Positions 36,124 through 45,477 of a stretch of 64,000 nt of DNA are shown piece by piece. Position numbers and translations under genes: made by a program. The notes under the pieces are model-generated. The model was not told where the DNA came from. It saw nothing but the letters and a program-made list of their open reading frames with translations, and ran no database searches. The first letter of the stretch is position 1. Each line of letters starts with the position of its first letter. The stretch is from Stenotrophomonas ginsengisoli (GTDB lineage: Bacteria > Pseudomonadota > Gammaproteobacteria > Xanthomonadales > Xanthomonadaceae): NCBI RefSeq assembly GCF_001431485.1, contig NZ_LDJM01000025.1:56874-120873 (forward strand), read 5' to 3'.

Positions 36124-37530
36124 ATGACCACCGAAACCACCGATACCGCCCCCACCCTGCTGCCCCTGCCCGGCCAGCGCCAGCCGATCCCGGGCGGTGC
36201 CCGCGGCAAGCTCTACATCAAGACCCACGGTTGCCAGATGAACGAGTACGACTCTGCCAAGATGGCCGACGTGCTGGCCGCCTCCGAAGGGCTGGAGCTG
36301 ACCGACAACCCGGAAGAGGCCGACGTGGTCCTGGTCAACACCTGCTCGATCCGCGAAAAGGCGCAGGAAAAGGTGTTCAGCCAGCTCGGCCGCTGGAAGG
36401 AGCTGAAGAAGGACGGCCGTGACGTGATCATCGGCGTCGGCGGCTGCGTGGCTTCCCAGGAAGGCGAAGCGATCATCAAGCGCGCCCCGTACGTGGACCT
36501 GGTGTTCGGCCCGCAGACCCTGCACCGCCTGCCCGAGCTGATTGCCGCGCGCCGCGCCGAGAAGAAGCCGCAGGTGGACATATCCTTCCCGGAAATCGAG
36601 AAGTTCGACCGTCTGCCCGAGCCGCGTGCCGAAGGCCCGTCGGCGTTCGTGTCGATCATGGAAGGCTGCTCCAAGTACTGCAGCTTCTGCGTGGTGCCCT
36701 ACACCCGTGGCACCGAAGTGAGCCGCCCGTTCGAGGACGTGCTGGTCGAATGCGCCCAGCTGGCCGCCCAGGGCGTGCGCGAGATCAACCTGCTCGGGCA
36801 GAACGTCAATGCCTACCGCGGCCCGTACGGTGACGGCGAGTTCGCCGACCTGGGCCTGCTGATCCGCGCCATTGCCGAAATCGACGGCGTCGGCCGCATC
36901 CGCTTCACCACCTCCCACCCGCTGGAGTTCTCCGACTCGCTGGTCGATGCCTACCGCGATGTGCCCAAGCTGGCCAACTTCCTGCACCTGCCGGTGCAGG
37001 CCGGCTCTGACCGCATCCTGTCGGCGATGAAGCGCGGCTACACCGCGCTGGAGTTCAAGTCCAAGATCCGCAAGCTGCGCGCGGTGCGTCCGGACATCTC
37101 GATTTCCTCGGACTTCATCGTCGGCTTCCCCGGCGAGACCGATGCCGATTTCGACAAGACCATGAAGCTGATCGCCGACGTCGGCTTTGACCAGAGCTTC
37201 TCCTTCATCTATTCACGCCGCCCGGGCACCCCGGCCGCCGACCTGCCCGATGATGTCTCCGATGCCGACAAGCATGCGCGCCTGAGCCGCCTGCAGGCCG
37301 CGATCAATGCCAATGCGGCGCAGATCTCCGAAGCCATGGTCGGCAGCGTGCAGACCGTGCTGGTGGAAGGCCCCTCGCGCAAGGACCCCAACGAGCTGAC
37401 CGGCAAGACCGAGAACATGCGTTCGGTCAACTTCCCGGCCCCGGCCCGCCTGATCGGCCAGTTTGTCGATGTGCAGATCACCCACGCGCTGAGCAATTCC
37501 CTGCGCGGCCGGGTGGTCGGTGCGGCCTGA
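36124..37530 (+). CDS. miaB: MiaB, tRNA-2-methylthio-N6-dimethylallyladenosine synthase
   Basis: MiaB is a radical-SAM methylthiotransferase that modifies A37 of tRNAs reading U-starting codons. The 468-residue protein has the UPF0004 domain with Cys residues ([29 protein letters not shown]), the radical-SAM CxxxCxxC (CSKYCSFC) near residue 182, and a C-terminal TRAM domain ending near RGRVVG. All cluster-binding cysteines are visible. It heads a cluster equivalent to E. coli miaB-ybeZ-ybeY-ybeX(corC), but a 265-bp gap separates it from phoH. Confidence 0.97.
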   Translation: MTTETTDTAPTLLPLPGQRQPIPGGARGKLYIKTHGCQMNEYDSAKMADVLAASEGLELTDNPEEADVVLVNTCSIREKAQEKVFSQLGRWKELKKDGRDVIIGVGGCVASQEGEAIIKRAPYVDLVFGPQTLHRLPELIAARRAEKKPQVDISFPEIEKFDRLPEPRAEGPSAFVSIMEGCSKYCSFCVVPYTRGTEVSRPFEDVLVECAQLAAQGVREINLLGQNVNAYRGPYGDGEFADLGLLIRAIAEIDGVGRIRFTTSHPLEFSDSLVDAYRDVPKLANFLHLPVQAGSDRILSAMKRGYTALEFKSKIRKLRAVRPDISISSDFIVGFPGETDADFDKTMKLIADVGFDQSFSFIYSRRPGTPAADLPDDVSDADKHARLSRLQAAINANAAQISEAMVGSVQTVLVEGPSRKDPNELTGKTENMRSVNFPAPARLIGQFVDVQITHALSNSLRGRVVGAA

Positions 37531-37658
37531 TCCGGCCTGCGGCCTGCGCTTGCTGGCAGGCCGGCAACCGTCTGCCGGCAAACCCGGCAGCCGGTCACTT
37601 CGTGGTGATTTTTTCACCCGGCAACCACCAACCCATACAGAACCGGCGCTCACCAAGG

Positions 37659-37705
37659 TTATCCACAGGGTTTTTCCCAAAGAAATCCACAGCACCGGTG
37701 GATAA
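37659..37705. promoter_or_regulatory. Cluster of three DnaA-box-like sites
   Basis: Between miaB and phoH lie a perfect DnaA box TTATCCACA (37659-37667), a close match AAATCCACA (37683-37691) on the same strand, and an inverted TTATCCACC (37697-37705), all within 47 bp. The flanking 265-bp gap (37531-37795) has no gene. DnaA may regulate phoH here, or the cluster may titrate DnaA; neither can be settled from sequence. Confidence 0.5.
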
Positions 37706-37795
37706 GTCTGCCGCCCGGGCGCTTGGTTGCCCGCCTCATGCAGGCGTAACCTGCCTTGGTAAACCCGCCTTGACCGGCCCTGCCGGCGGAGCCCC

Positions 37796-38800
37796 ATGTC
37801 ACAGCCCCACTCTCTCGATTTCACCCTCGATCCGTTGGACAACGAGCGCCTGGCCAGCCTGTGCGGCCCGTTCGATGCCCACCTGCGCCAGATCGAAGGC
37901 GCCCTCGGCGTGGAAATTGCCAACCGAGCCAATGTGTTCCGCCTCAGCGGCAGCGAGCCGGCGCTGGGCGCGGCCGCGCGCCTGATCAAGGCGTTGTACG
38001 AGGAAGCGGCCGACACCGCCCTGGATGCCGCGGCCATTGCCCTGCGCCTGAGCCAGGCCAATGTGGATGACGTGGTCCTGCGCAGCTATGCAGCGCAGGA
38101 CGTGGCGGTGAAGGTCAAGCGCGGCACCGTGCGCGGCCGCGGTGCCAACCAGGCCAGGTACCTGCACCAGATTGCCCGCCACGACATCAATTTCGGCATC
38201 GGCCCGGCCGGCACCGGCAAGACCTTCCTGGCCGTGGCCATGGCCGTGGATGCGCTCAACGAGTCACGCGTGCAGCGCCTGATCCTGGTCCGCCCGGCGG
38301 TGGAAGCCGGCGAGAAGCTGGGCTTTCTGCCCGGCGACCTGAGCCAGAAGGTGGACCCCTACCTGCGGCCGCTGTACGACGCCCTGTACGAAATGCTCGG
38401 GGTGGAGAAGGTCACCAAGCTGCTGGAGCGCAACGTGATCGAGATCGCCCCGCTGGCCTACATGCGCGGGCGCACCCTCAACGATGCCTTCGTGATCCTG
38501 GACGAAGCCCAGAACACCACCGTGGAACAGATGAAGATGTTCCTGACCCGGTTGGGCTTCGGCTCCACCGCGGTGATCACCGGCGACCTGACCCAGACCG
38601 ACCTGCCCAAGCACATCAGCTCCGGCCTGCGCGACGCCATCGAGGTGCTCAAGGGTGTGGACGGGGTCAGCTTCACCTTCTTTGAATCACGCGATGTGGT
38701 GCGTCACCCGCTGGTGGCCCGCATCGTCAACGCCTACGAACGCCGCGAGCAGGCCACCCGGCCCGCCGCCAGCCACAACGACAACAGCGATACCCCATGA
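37796..38800 (+). CDS. ybeZ: PhoH-like ATPase (YbeZ)
   Basis: YbeZ is a PhoH-family ATPase that works with the RNase YbeY in rRNA maturation and quality control. The 334-residue protein has an N-terminal KH-like region, a Walker A (GPAGTGKT, about residue 136), a Walker B (LDEAQN) and the GDLTQTDLP segment. It overlaps ybeY by 4 bp, so the partners are co-translated. Confidence 0.95.
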   Translation: MSQPHSLDFTLDPLDNERLASLCGPFDAHLRQIEGALGVEIANRANVFRLSGSEPALGAAARLIKALYEEAADTALDAAAIALRLSQANVDDVVLRSYAAQDVAVKVKRGTVRGRGANQARYLHQIARHDINFGIGPAGTGKTFLAVAMAVDALNESRVQRLILVRPAVEAGEKLGFLPGDLSQKVDPYLRPLYDALYEMLGVEKVTKLLERNVIEIAPLAYMRGRTLNDAFVILDEAQNTTVEQMKMFLTRLGFGSTAVITGDLTQTDLPKHISSGLRDAIEVLKGVDGVSFTFFESRDVVRHPLVARIVNAYERREQATRPAASHNDNSDTP

Positions 38801-39282
38801 GTACTCCCAGCCTTGAACTGGCCCTTGGCTACGCCCTGCCGCGTACCGGCCTGCCCACCCGCCCGCAGTTCCGCAAGTGGGTGCTGGCCGCCCTGAGCGG
38901 CGCCGGCCGCCGCTTCGATTCGGAAGTGGCCATCCAGATCGTCGATGCCGCCGAAGGCCAGGCCATGAACCTGCAGTACCGCGGCAAGGATTACGCCACC
39001 AATGTGCTGTCCTTCCCGGCCGATGTGCCTGAAGGGCTGCCGGAGGATTTCGATTTCCCGCAGCTGGGCGATCTGGTGATCTGCGCCCCGGTGGTGGCCC
39101 GCGAGGCCGCCGAGCAGGGCAAGGCGCTCAATGACCATTACGCCCACCTGACCGTGCACGGCGTACTGCACCTGCTCGGCTTTGACCATATCGAAGACGA
39201 AGAGGCCGAGGAAATGGAGGCGCTGGAACGGGCGATCCTGGCCTCGCTGGACATTGCCGACCCCTACGCCGGCGAGCGCTGA
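38797..39282 (+). CDS. ybeY: YbeY, rRNA maturation endoribonuclease
   Basis: YbeY is a single-strand endoribonuclease required for 16S rRNA 3'-end maturation. The 161-residue protein contains the zinc-binding signature [11 protein letters not shown] (about residues 117-127) with all three metal histidines and the [13 protein letters not shown] segment. The ATG overlaps the ybeZ stop. Confidence 0.97.
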   Translation: MSTPSLELALGYALPRTGLPTRPQFRKWVLAALSGAGRRFDSEVAIQIVDAAEGQAMNLQYRGKDYATNVLSFPADVPEGLPEDFDFPQLGDLVICAPVVAREAAEQGKALNDHYAHLTVHGVLHLLGFDHIEDEEAEEMEALERAILASLDIADPYAGER

Positions 39283-39346
39283 GCGATCGCCGGCAGACAC
39301 CCTGATCCCGCCCCTCGTACTCCTCTCCTGCACAGTCCCCTTGCCC

Positions 39347-39967
39347 ATGCCCATACGCCCCGCCCTGCTGCATCGCATCCTTGCCACCAGCCTGGCTTTG
39401 GCCTGTCTGCCCGCGGCGGCCAGCACCACCCCCATGCAGGACGAAGCACAAGCGGCGCAGCGGCCCGCGCTGGATGCACTGCTGGAATGCAAGGCCGGGG
39501 TCGAGGCCTTCGCCAGCCTGGTCGGCCCGGTGGATGATCCCTTGCAGGCCGTGGCCCTGGGCTGGGCCCCGCAGCCGCGCAGCAACCCGTTCATGGCCGA
39601 ATACCGCCTCAACACCCCGGCCCGGGCCTTCGGCCACCAGAGCGATTGGCTGGCCATTGCAGGTGGCACGGTGATGCTGGTGCTGGAGCAGTCCGCCATC
39701 AGCCCGCAGGCACTGGCCAGCGAGCTGAAGCTGGAGGTGCTGGTGGATGAGAACGGCAAGTTCATGGCCGGCCGCGAGCTGCTCAGCCGCGACCGTACCG
39801 ATCTGGAGCCGGACCAGGTGCTGATCGAGTCGGCCGTGCTGGGCGTGTCCACCGTGGACAGCCATCCGGGCAAGCTGCTGTTGGGCTGCACCTATTCACT
39901 GGACGCTGCCGAAGATGAAGCCGCCCCGGCCGGCAATGACCCGGCGCCGGCACAAAGCGCCGATTGA
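39347..39967 (+). CDS. Secreted protein of unknown function between ybeY and corC
   Basis: I do not recognise this 206-residue protein. It has a signal peptide (cleavage near AAAS, residue 23), an acidic mature part with two cysteines (LLECKAG and LLGCTYS) that may form a disulphide, and a low-complexity Ala/Glu/Asp/Pro C-terminus. It is same-strand, 64 bp after ybeY and 75 bp before corC, so it is probably co-transcribed with them; E. coli has no gene at this position. A periplasmic location is inferred. Confidence 0.75.
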   Translation: MPIRPALLHRILATSLALACLPAAASTTPMQDEAQAAQRPALDALLECKAGVEAFASLVGPVDDPLQAVALGWAPQPRSNPFMAEYRLNTPARAFGHQSDWLAIAGGTVMLVLEQSAISPQALASELKLEVLVDENGKFMAGRELLSRDRTDLEPDQVLIESAVLGVSTVDSHPGKLLLGCTYSLDAAEDEAAPAGNDPAPAQSAD

Positions 39968-40042
39968 GCATCCCACCAGCCGCGCCGGCCCTGCTAGACT
40001 CGTTTCACCGCCCGCCCTGTGCGGGCACCGCACTTCCAAGAG

Positions 40043-40921
40043 ATGTCAGAAGACGACAGTAGTAGCTCGCACGGCGAGCACGAGAAAAAACGCAGCTGGC
40101 TGGAGCGTCTGAGCTCGGCCTTTTCCGGCGAACCGCACACCCGCGATGAATTGCTCGCGGTGCTGCAGACCGCCCAGAACGACGGCCTGATTGCCGCCGA
40201 CACCCTGCAGATGATGGAAGGGGCGATCAACATCGCCGACCTGACCGTGGGCGACGTGATGATCCCGCGTTCGCAGATGGTGTCATTGCCGGTGGAAGGC
40301 CGCTTCCTGGACCTGATGAAGCAGGTGGTCGAATCAGGCCATTCGCGCTTCCCGGTCCACGGCGAAAACCGCGACGAGGTACTGGGCGTACTGCTGGCCA
40401 AGGACCTGCTGCGCGGCGTGGTCGCCGACAACGGCCCAGCCAACATGCGCGAGCTGTTGCGCCCGGCGGTGCTGATTCCCGAATCCAAGCGGCTGAACGT
40501 GCTGCTCAAGGAATTCCGCCTGTCGCGCAACCACATGGCCATCGTGGTGGACGAGTACGGCGGTGTTGCCGGCCTGGTCACCATCGAGGACGTGCTGGAA
40601 CAGATCGTCGGCGAGATCGACGACGAGCACGACGAGGCCGAGGATCACTCCACCCAGATCGCGATCCAGTCCGATGGCCAGTTCGTGGTCGATGCACTGA
40701 CCGCGATTGCCGATTTCAACGAGCGTTTCGGCGCCGGCTTCTCCGATGATGACTACGACACCATCGGCGGCCTGGTGGTGGAAGCGTTCGGCCACCTGCC
40801 CGAAACCGGTGACGAGCTGAGCCTGGACCGCTTCCTGTTCCGCGTGGCCAAGGCCGATGCCCGCCGCGTGCAGGCCTTCCATGTCACGGTCCTGCCGCCG
40901 GTCAGCACGGAGGCCGATTGA
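40043..40921 (+). CDS. corC: CorC (YbeX), CBS-domain transporter-associated protein
   Basis: CorC has been linked to magnesium/cobalt efflux and, in E. coli, ribosome metabolism. The 292-residue cytosolic protein has two CBS domains (from VGDVMIPRSQMVSLP at about 71 and the NHMAIVVDEYGGVAGLVTIEDVLE stretch, described here only by position near 165-188) and a C-terminal CorC/HlyC domain (DDYDTIGGLVVEAFGHLP). It lacks the transmembrane DUF21 domain of the longer paralogues. Its stop overlaps the TTG start of the DUF4105 gene. Confidence 0.93.
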   Translation: MSEDDSSSSHGEHEKKRSWLERLSSAFSGEPHTRDELLAVLQTAQNDGLIAADTLQMMEGAINIADLTVGDVMIPRSQMVSLPVEGRFLDLMKQVVESGHSRFPVHGENRDEVLGVLLAKDLLRGVVADNGPANMRELLRPAVLIPESKRLNVLLKEFRLSRNHMAIVVDEYGGVAGLVTIEDVLEQIVGEIDDEHDEAEDHSTQIAIQSDGQFVVDALTAIADFNERFGAGFSDDDYDTIGGLVVEAFGHLPETGDELSLDRFLFRVAKADARRVQAFHVTVLPPVSTEAD

Positions 40922-42183
40922 CCGCCGCGGCCCTGATCAGCCGCTGCCTGCTGGCCGGGGTGCTGTGCACCCTGGCCAGCGTGCTTTTTGCCCCCGGTGC
41001 AAACGCCGCACCGGCAGCCGCAGCGCCTGCCCTCACGCCCCCGGCCCGGATCACCCCCATCGCCACGGCACCGCGCATCGGCGTGGTCACCATGGCCCCG
41101 GGCGAGGTCTTTTTCGAGCGTTTCGGCCATGACGCGATCGTGGTGGCCGAACCCGGGCTGGAGCCGGTGTCCTACAACTTCGGCTTCTTCGACCCGGGCG
41201 AGGAGGACTTTGTCAGCAACTTCGCCCGTGGCCGGATGATGTACTGGCTGGTCGCCCTGCCGCTGGCCCAGGACCTGCAGCAATACCGCGCAGCCGGACG
41301 GGGCGCCACCCTGCAGTGGCTCAACCTGCCGCCGGCCCAGGCACGCCAGCTGGCCGATGCCCTGGCCAGCCGCGCCGACTCGCCGCAGGCCCGCTACCGC
41401 TACGACTACTACCAGGCCAACTGCGCCACCATGGTGCGTGATGCCCTGGACCAGGCCATGGGCGGGCACCTGCAAGCGCAGCTGGCCGGGCGTTCGGCCG
41501 GCAATACCTGGCGCAGTGAATCGGTGCGCCTGGCCCGGCCGGCAGCGTGGATGTGGCTGGGTTTTGACCTGCTGCTGGGCCCGGCCGCCGACCGCCCGCT
41601 GTCGCGCTGGGAAGAGGCCTTCGTGCCGATGCGCCTGGCCGACAGCCTGCGTCTGGCCAGCAATACCCAGGGCCAGGCCCTGGTGGCCGAGGAAGTGGTG
41701 CTGCTGCCGCACCAACTGCCCCCCGAACCGGCAGAAGCGGCGCGTCGCACCTGGCCGTGGCTGCTGTGGGGCCTGGCCCTGGCCGGCGCCCTGCTGGCCA
41801 GCCGGCAACGCCCGCGCCTGCATGGCGCACTGGCCGGTGGCTTCTGGCTTGCTACCGGCCTGGCCGGCAGCCTGATGGCCGTGCTCTGGCTGGCCACCGA
41901 ACACACCGCCGGCTGGGCCAACCACAACCTGCTGCTGTGTCCGCCGCTGGCCCTGGCCCTGCTGCCCGCCGCCCGCCGCTGGTGGCAACAGCGCCAACCG
42001 GCGCGCTGGATGTGGCCGCTCGGCCTGCTGGTACTGGCCTGCAGCGGTATTGCCTTGCTGCTGTACGGGCTGCAGGTGCGCCCGCAGGCCCATCTGGGCT
42101 GGATCGCCCTGCTCGCCCCCGCCCATGCCGTATTGGCATGGCAACTGCGCCCCGGCGCGCTGCGTCCATCGAGCCTGGCATGA
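40918..42183 (+). CDS. DUF4105 membrane protein, possible lipoprotein N-acyltransferase
   Basis: The 421-residue product starts at a TTG overlapping the corC stop, with a GGAGG ribosome site 4 bases upstream. It has a signal peptide (about residues 1-30), a periplasmic DUF4105 domain (about 50-270) with the family motifs FFERFGHDAIVV (candidate catalytic His) and YDYYQANCATM (candidate catalytic Cys), then about four to five transmembrane helices. DUF4105 is related to NlpC/P60 thiol enzymes; as I recall, a DUF4105 protein was described as Lnb, a lipoprotein N-acyltransferase of Bacteroides. In E. coli the gene after corC is lnt, so the position fits that role. It overlaps corA by 4 bp. Confidence 0.8.
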   Translation: MTAAALISRCLLAGVLCTLASVLFAPGANAAPAAAAPALTPPARITPIATAPRIGVVTMAPGEVFFERFGHDAIVVAEPGLEPVSYNFGFFDPGEEDFVSNFARGRMMYWLVALPLAQDLQQYRAAGRGATLQWLNLPPAQARQLADALASRADSPQARYRYDYYQANCATMVRDALDQAMGGHLQAQLAGRSAGNTWRSESVRLARPAAWMWLGFDLLLGPAADRPLSRWEEAFVPMRLADSLRLASNTQGQALVAEEVVLLPHQLPPEPAEAARRTWPWLLWGLALAGALLASRQRPRLHGALAGGFWLATGLAGSLMAVLWLATEHTAGWANHNLLLCPPLALALLPAARRWWQQRQPARWMWPLGLLVLACSGIALLLYGLQVRPQAHLGWIALLAPAHAVLAWQLRPGALRPSSLA

Positions 42184-43169
42184 ACACCAACGCCCTGCCC
42201 CCGTCGGTCAAGAGCTGCACCCACTACCACAGTGATGGCAGCCGTCGTGCGATCAACCTGGAGCAGGTGCGCCAGGTCATGGACAGCGGCGACGGCTTTG
42301 TCTGGATCGGACTGTACGAACCGGACCTGGCCACCCTGGAGCGCATGCGCGAGCTGTTCGACCTGCACCGGCTGGCCATCGAGGATGCGGCCAAGGCCCA
42401 CCAGCGGCCCAAGGTGGAGGCCTTCGGCAATACCCTGTTCGTGGTCATGCACACCAGCCAGCAGGTGGAGAGCAAGCTGCAGTACGGCGAGACCCACGCC
42501 TTCCTCGGCGAGCGTTTCCTGATCACCATCCGCCACGCCGCCTCGCTGTCCTACGAGCCGGTGCGCGAGCGTCTGGAGCTGGAGCCGGAGCTGCTGCGGC
42601 TGGGGCCGTCGGTCTGCCTGTGGGCGGTGCTCGATGCGGTGGTGGACAACTACCTGCCGATCACCGAGGAGTTCACCACCACCCTGGACGGGCTGGAGAA
42701 GGCGATCTTTGCCGACCGCTACAAGCGCTCCACCGTGCGCCGGCTGTACGAGCTCAAGCGCGAGGTCAACCTGATGCGCATGGCCGTCACCCCGTTGCAG
42801 GACGTGCTGTCCCAGCTGCGCCGCCATCCGGGCAAGCTGATTGCCGATGAGGTCCGCCTGTACCTGCGTGACGTGCATGACCATGTGGCGCGGGTGGCCG
42901 ACACCGTGGATACCCTGCGCGACATGCTCGGCACCGCGCTGAGCGTGAACCTGTCCCTGGTCACCCTGGCCCAGGGCGAAACGGTCAAGCGCCTGGGCGC
43001 CTGGGCCGCCCTGCTGGCCGCACCGACCCTGATCACCAGCTGGTACGGCATGAACTTTGCCGACATGCCCGAGCTGGCCAGCCCCCACGCCTACCCGATC
43101 CTGGGCGGCGCGGTACTGCTGGCCTGCATCGTGCTGTACCGGCTGTTCAAGCGCGCCGGCTGGCTGTAA
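42180..43169 (+). CDS. corA: CorA-family magnesium/cobalt transporter
   Basis: CorA is a pentameric inner-membrane channel for Mg2+ and Co2+. The 329-residue protein has a large cytosolic N-domain and two C-terminal transmembrane helices; the first ends in the signature YGMNF and the second closes with a basic tail (YRLFKRAGWL). The ATG overlaps the DUF4105 stop (ATGA), so it is the last gene of the corC-DUF4105-corA run. It converges with the Sad-type dehydrogenase gene. Confidence 0.95.
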   Translation: MNTNALPPSVKSCTHYHSDGSRRAINLEQVRQVMDSGDGFVWIGLYEPDLATLERMRELFDLHRLAIEDAAKAHQRPKVEAFGNTLFVVMHTSQQVESKLQYGETHAFLGERFLITIRHAASLSYEPVRERLELEPELLRLGPSVCLWAVLDAVVDNYLPITEEFTTTLDGLEKAIFADRYKRSTVRRLYELKREVNLMRMAVTPLQDVLSQLRRHPGKLIADEVRLYLRDVHDHVARVADTVDTLRDMLGTALSVNLSLVTLAQGETVKRLGAWAALLAAPTLITSWYGMNFADMPELASPHAYPILGGAVLLACIVLYRLFKRAGWL

Positions 43170-43197
43170 GCAGCGCAGCCGGCAACCCCGCCCAGGC

Positions 43198-44559
43198 TCA
43201 GGCGACGTAGACGGTCTTGGCGTTGACCAGTTCCAGGATCCCGGCCTGGCCGAGCTCGCGCCCGTAGCCGGAACGCTTGCAGCCACCAAACGGCAGCCGT
43301 GCATCCGAACGCACCGGCGCGTTGACGAAGGCGGCGCCACATTGCAGGGCATTGGCCACCGCCTCGGCGGCGGCCACATCCGCGCCCCAGACACTGCCGC
43401 CCAGGCCGAAATCGGTGTCGTTGGCCACATCGATGGCCGCCTGCACATCGGCCACGCGGATGATTGCCGCCACAGGCCCGAACAGTTCCTCGCTGTAGGC
43501 CGGCATGCCCGGGCCCACCTGGTCCAGCACCGTGGCCGGATAACCGGCATGGGTGGCGTCCAGCGGCGCACCGCCGATCAGCACCTGCGCCCCGGCCGCC
43601 ACCGATTGGCGTACCTGCTTGTCCAGCTCTTGGCGCAGATCGGCGCGGGCCATCGGCGCCAGCCGGGTCTGCGGGTCGGCCGGGTCGCCATACACACGCT
43701 GGGCAGCGGCCTGGACCAGGCCCTGCACGAAGGCATCGGCCACGTCGGGCAAGACGATGAAACGCTTGGCGGCGATGCAGGTCTGCCCGGCGTTGTCAAA
43801 ACGCGACGCGGCCGCGGCCTTCACTGCAGCCTCCACATCGGCGTCGGCCAGCACGATGAAGGCATCACTGCCGCCCAGCTCGAGCACGCACTTTTTCAGA
43901 TGCTTGCCGGCATTGGCCGCCACCGCACTGCCGGCACGCTCGCTGCCGGTCAGGCTGACCGAGGCGATGCGCGGATCGGCCACCACGGTGGCGGCCTGCT
44001 CGTTGTCGATGTGCAGCACATCAAACACCCCGGCCGGCAGCCCTGCCTCGGCGAGCAGGCCGGCAATGGCATCGGCGCAGCGCGGCACGTTGGAGGCATG
44101 CTTGAGCAGGGCGACATTGCCGGCCATCAGGGCCGGGGCAAGAAAACGGAACACCTGCCAGAACGGGAAGTTCCACGGCATCACCGCCAGCAGGCAGCCC
44201 AGTGGCTCGTGGCGCACATGGCTGCGTCGCGCCTCGGTGGCGATCGGCACATCGGCCAGCAGGGCCTGCGCGTGTTCGGCGTAGTACTCGCAGACCCCCG
44301 CCGCCTTGTTGATCTCGGCCTCGCCCTCGCGCTGCAGCTTGCCCATTTCCTGGCGCATCAGCGCCGCCAGTGCCGGGGCCTGCTCACGCAGCAGGCCGGC
44401 AACACGGCGCAGCGATGCCGCGCGCGCCGCAAAGCCGGCCGCGGCCCAGGCGGCAAAAGCACGCTGGGCAGCAGCCAGACGTTGTTCGATGGCCGCCGCA
44501 TCATGCAGATCCTGCACGTGCTCGACCTGCCCGCTGAACGGATTGGGGATGGCATCCAT
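43198..44559 (-). CDS. sad: Sad/YneI-type succinate-semialdehyde dehydrogenase
   Basis: This 453-residue NAD(P)-dependent aldehyde dehydrogenase has the catalytic Cys in FDNAGQTCIAAKR and the general-base Glu in LELGGSDAF. The short form (about 453-460 residues) and MPWNFPFWQV segment match the Sad (YneI) group, which oxidises succinate semialdehyde formed from GABA. Placed next to putrescine uptake and gamma-glutamylation genes, it would close the route to succinate. A role as PuuC-type gamma-glutamyl-aminobutyraldehyde dehydrogenase cannot be excluded. A terminator-like hairpin separates it from potI. Confidence 0.85.
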   Translation of the reverse strand: MDAIPNPFSGQVEHVQDLHDAAAIEQRLAAAQRAFAAWAAAGFAARAASLRRVAGLLREQAPALAALMRQEMGKLQREGEAEINKAAGVCEYYAEHAQALLADVPIATEARRSHVRHEPLGCLLAVMPWNFPFWQVFRFLAPALMAGNVALLKHASNVPRCADAIAGLLAEAGLPAGVFDVLHIDNEQAATVVADPRIASVSLTGSERAGSAVAANAGKHLKKCVLELGGSDAFIVLADADVEAAVKAAAASRFDNAGQTCIAAKRFIVLPDVADAFVQGLVQAAAQRVYGDPADPQTRLAPMARADLRQELDKQVRQSVAAGAQVLIGGAPLDATHAGYPATVLDQVGPGMPAYSEELFGPVAAIIRVADVQAAIDVANDTDFGLGGSVWGADVAAAEAVANALQCGAAFVNAPVRSDARLPFGGCKRSGYGRELGQAGILELVNAKTVYVA

Positions 44560-44577
44560 CGTGGCAGCACTCCATAA

Positions 44578-44612
44578 AACAAGGGCCGACCATTGTAGGC
44601 CGGCCCTTGTTG
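44578..44612 (-). terminator. Terminator-like hairpin between potI and sad
   Basis: A long stem (AACAAGGGCCG paired with CGGCCCTTGTT, one internal mismatch region, 6-base loop) follows potI by about 20 bp and is trailed on the minus strand by TTTTATGG. It probably ends or attenuates the pot transcript. Confidence 0.7.
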
Positions 44613-44631
44613 CCAGGTTGCATGGATGGCC

Positions 44632-45477
44632 TCAGCCGTTGTCCTTGAGCGCCTGCTGCATCTCGCGCACGCGCTTGCGCTCGTTGCGCACACCGATCCA
44701 CCAGCCCGCCACCGCCACCAGCGACACCGCCAGCACCATGATCGTGGCCAGTGCATTGATCTTCGGACTCACGCCCAGGCGTACCGAGGAGAAGATCTTG
44801 ATCGGCAGCGTGGTCGAGCTCGGCCCGGACAGGAAGCTGGCAATCACCACGTCATCCAGCGACAGGGTGAAGGCCAGCAGCCAACCGGCCACCAACGAAG
44901 GCGCGATGATCGGCAGGGTGATGGTGAAGAAGGTCTTGATCCGGTTCGCGCCCAGGTCCATGGCCGCCTCTTCCAGCGAGCGGTCCAGCTCCTGCAGGCG
45001 CGAGGACACCACTACCGTCACGTAGGCCAGGGTGAAGGTGACATGGGCGATCCAGATCGCCACCAGCCCCTTGGACGGCAGGCCGAGCAAACCACCCATC
45101 GACACCAGCAGCAACAGCGTGGACAGGCCCAGGATCACTTCGGGCATCACCAGTGGTGCGGTGACCAGGGCGCCGAAGGCCGTACGCCCGCGGAAGCGGC
45201 CGAAGCGCACCATCGCCAGCGCCGCCATGGTGCCCAGCACCACCGCCGCGCTGGCGGTCCAGAAGGCAATCTTCAGGCTGATCCAGGCCGCCTGCAGCAA
45301 CTGCCGGTCGCGCAGCAGCTCGCCGTACCACTTGGTGGAAAAACCGGTCCAGACCGTGGCCAGGCGCGACTCGTTGAACGAGTAGACCATCAGCAGCAGG
45401 ATCGGCAGGTACAGGAAGGCGAAACCGATGGTCAGCACCATCCAGCCCAGCCAGGGCTTCTTGCCGGGCATGCTCAT
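44632..45477 (-). CDS. potI: PotI, putrescine ABC transporter permease
   Basis: PotI is one of two membrane permeases of the PotFGHI putrescine importer. The 281-residue protein has six transmembrane helices and the EAA loop (EEAAMDLGANRIKTFFTITLP) that contacts the ATPase. The ATG at 45477 (MSMPGKK) overlaps the potH stop by 4 bp; a second ATG two codons on is possible. Confidence 0.94.
   Translation of the reverse strand: MSMPGKKPWLGWMVLTIGFAFLYLPILLLMVYSFNESRLATVWTGFSTKWYGELLRDRQLLQAAWISLKIAFWTASAAVVLGTMAALAMVRFGRFRGRTAFGALVTAPLVMPEVILGLSTLLLLVSMGGLLGLPSKGLVAIWIAHVTFTLAYVTVVVSSRLQELDRSLEEAAMDLGANRIKTFFTITLPIIAPSLVAGWLLAFTLSLDDVVIASFLSGPSSTTLPIKIFSSVRLGVSPKINALATIMVLAVSLVAVAGWWIGVRNERKRVREMQQALKDNG

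Noticed and set aside
35971..36987. Long upstream extension of the lytic transglycosylase frame on the minus strand
   Set aside because: It runs antisense through miaB; only the start at 35970 gives a signal peptide.
37594..37616. Possible terminator after miaB (short stem followed by six T)
   Set aside because: The stem is only about 4 bp, too weak to support the call without mapping data.
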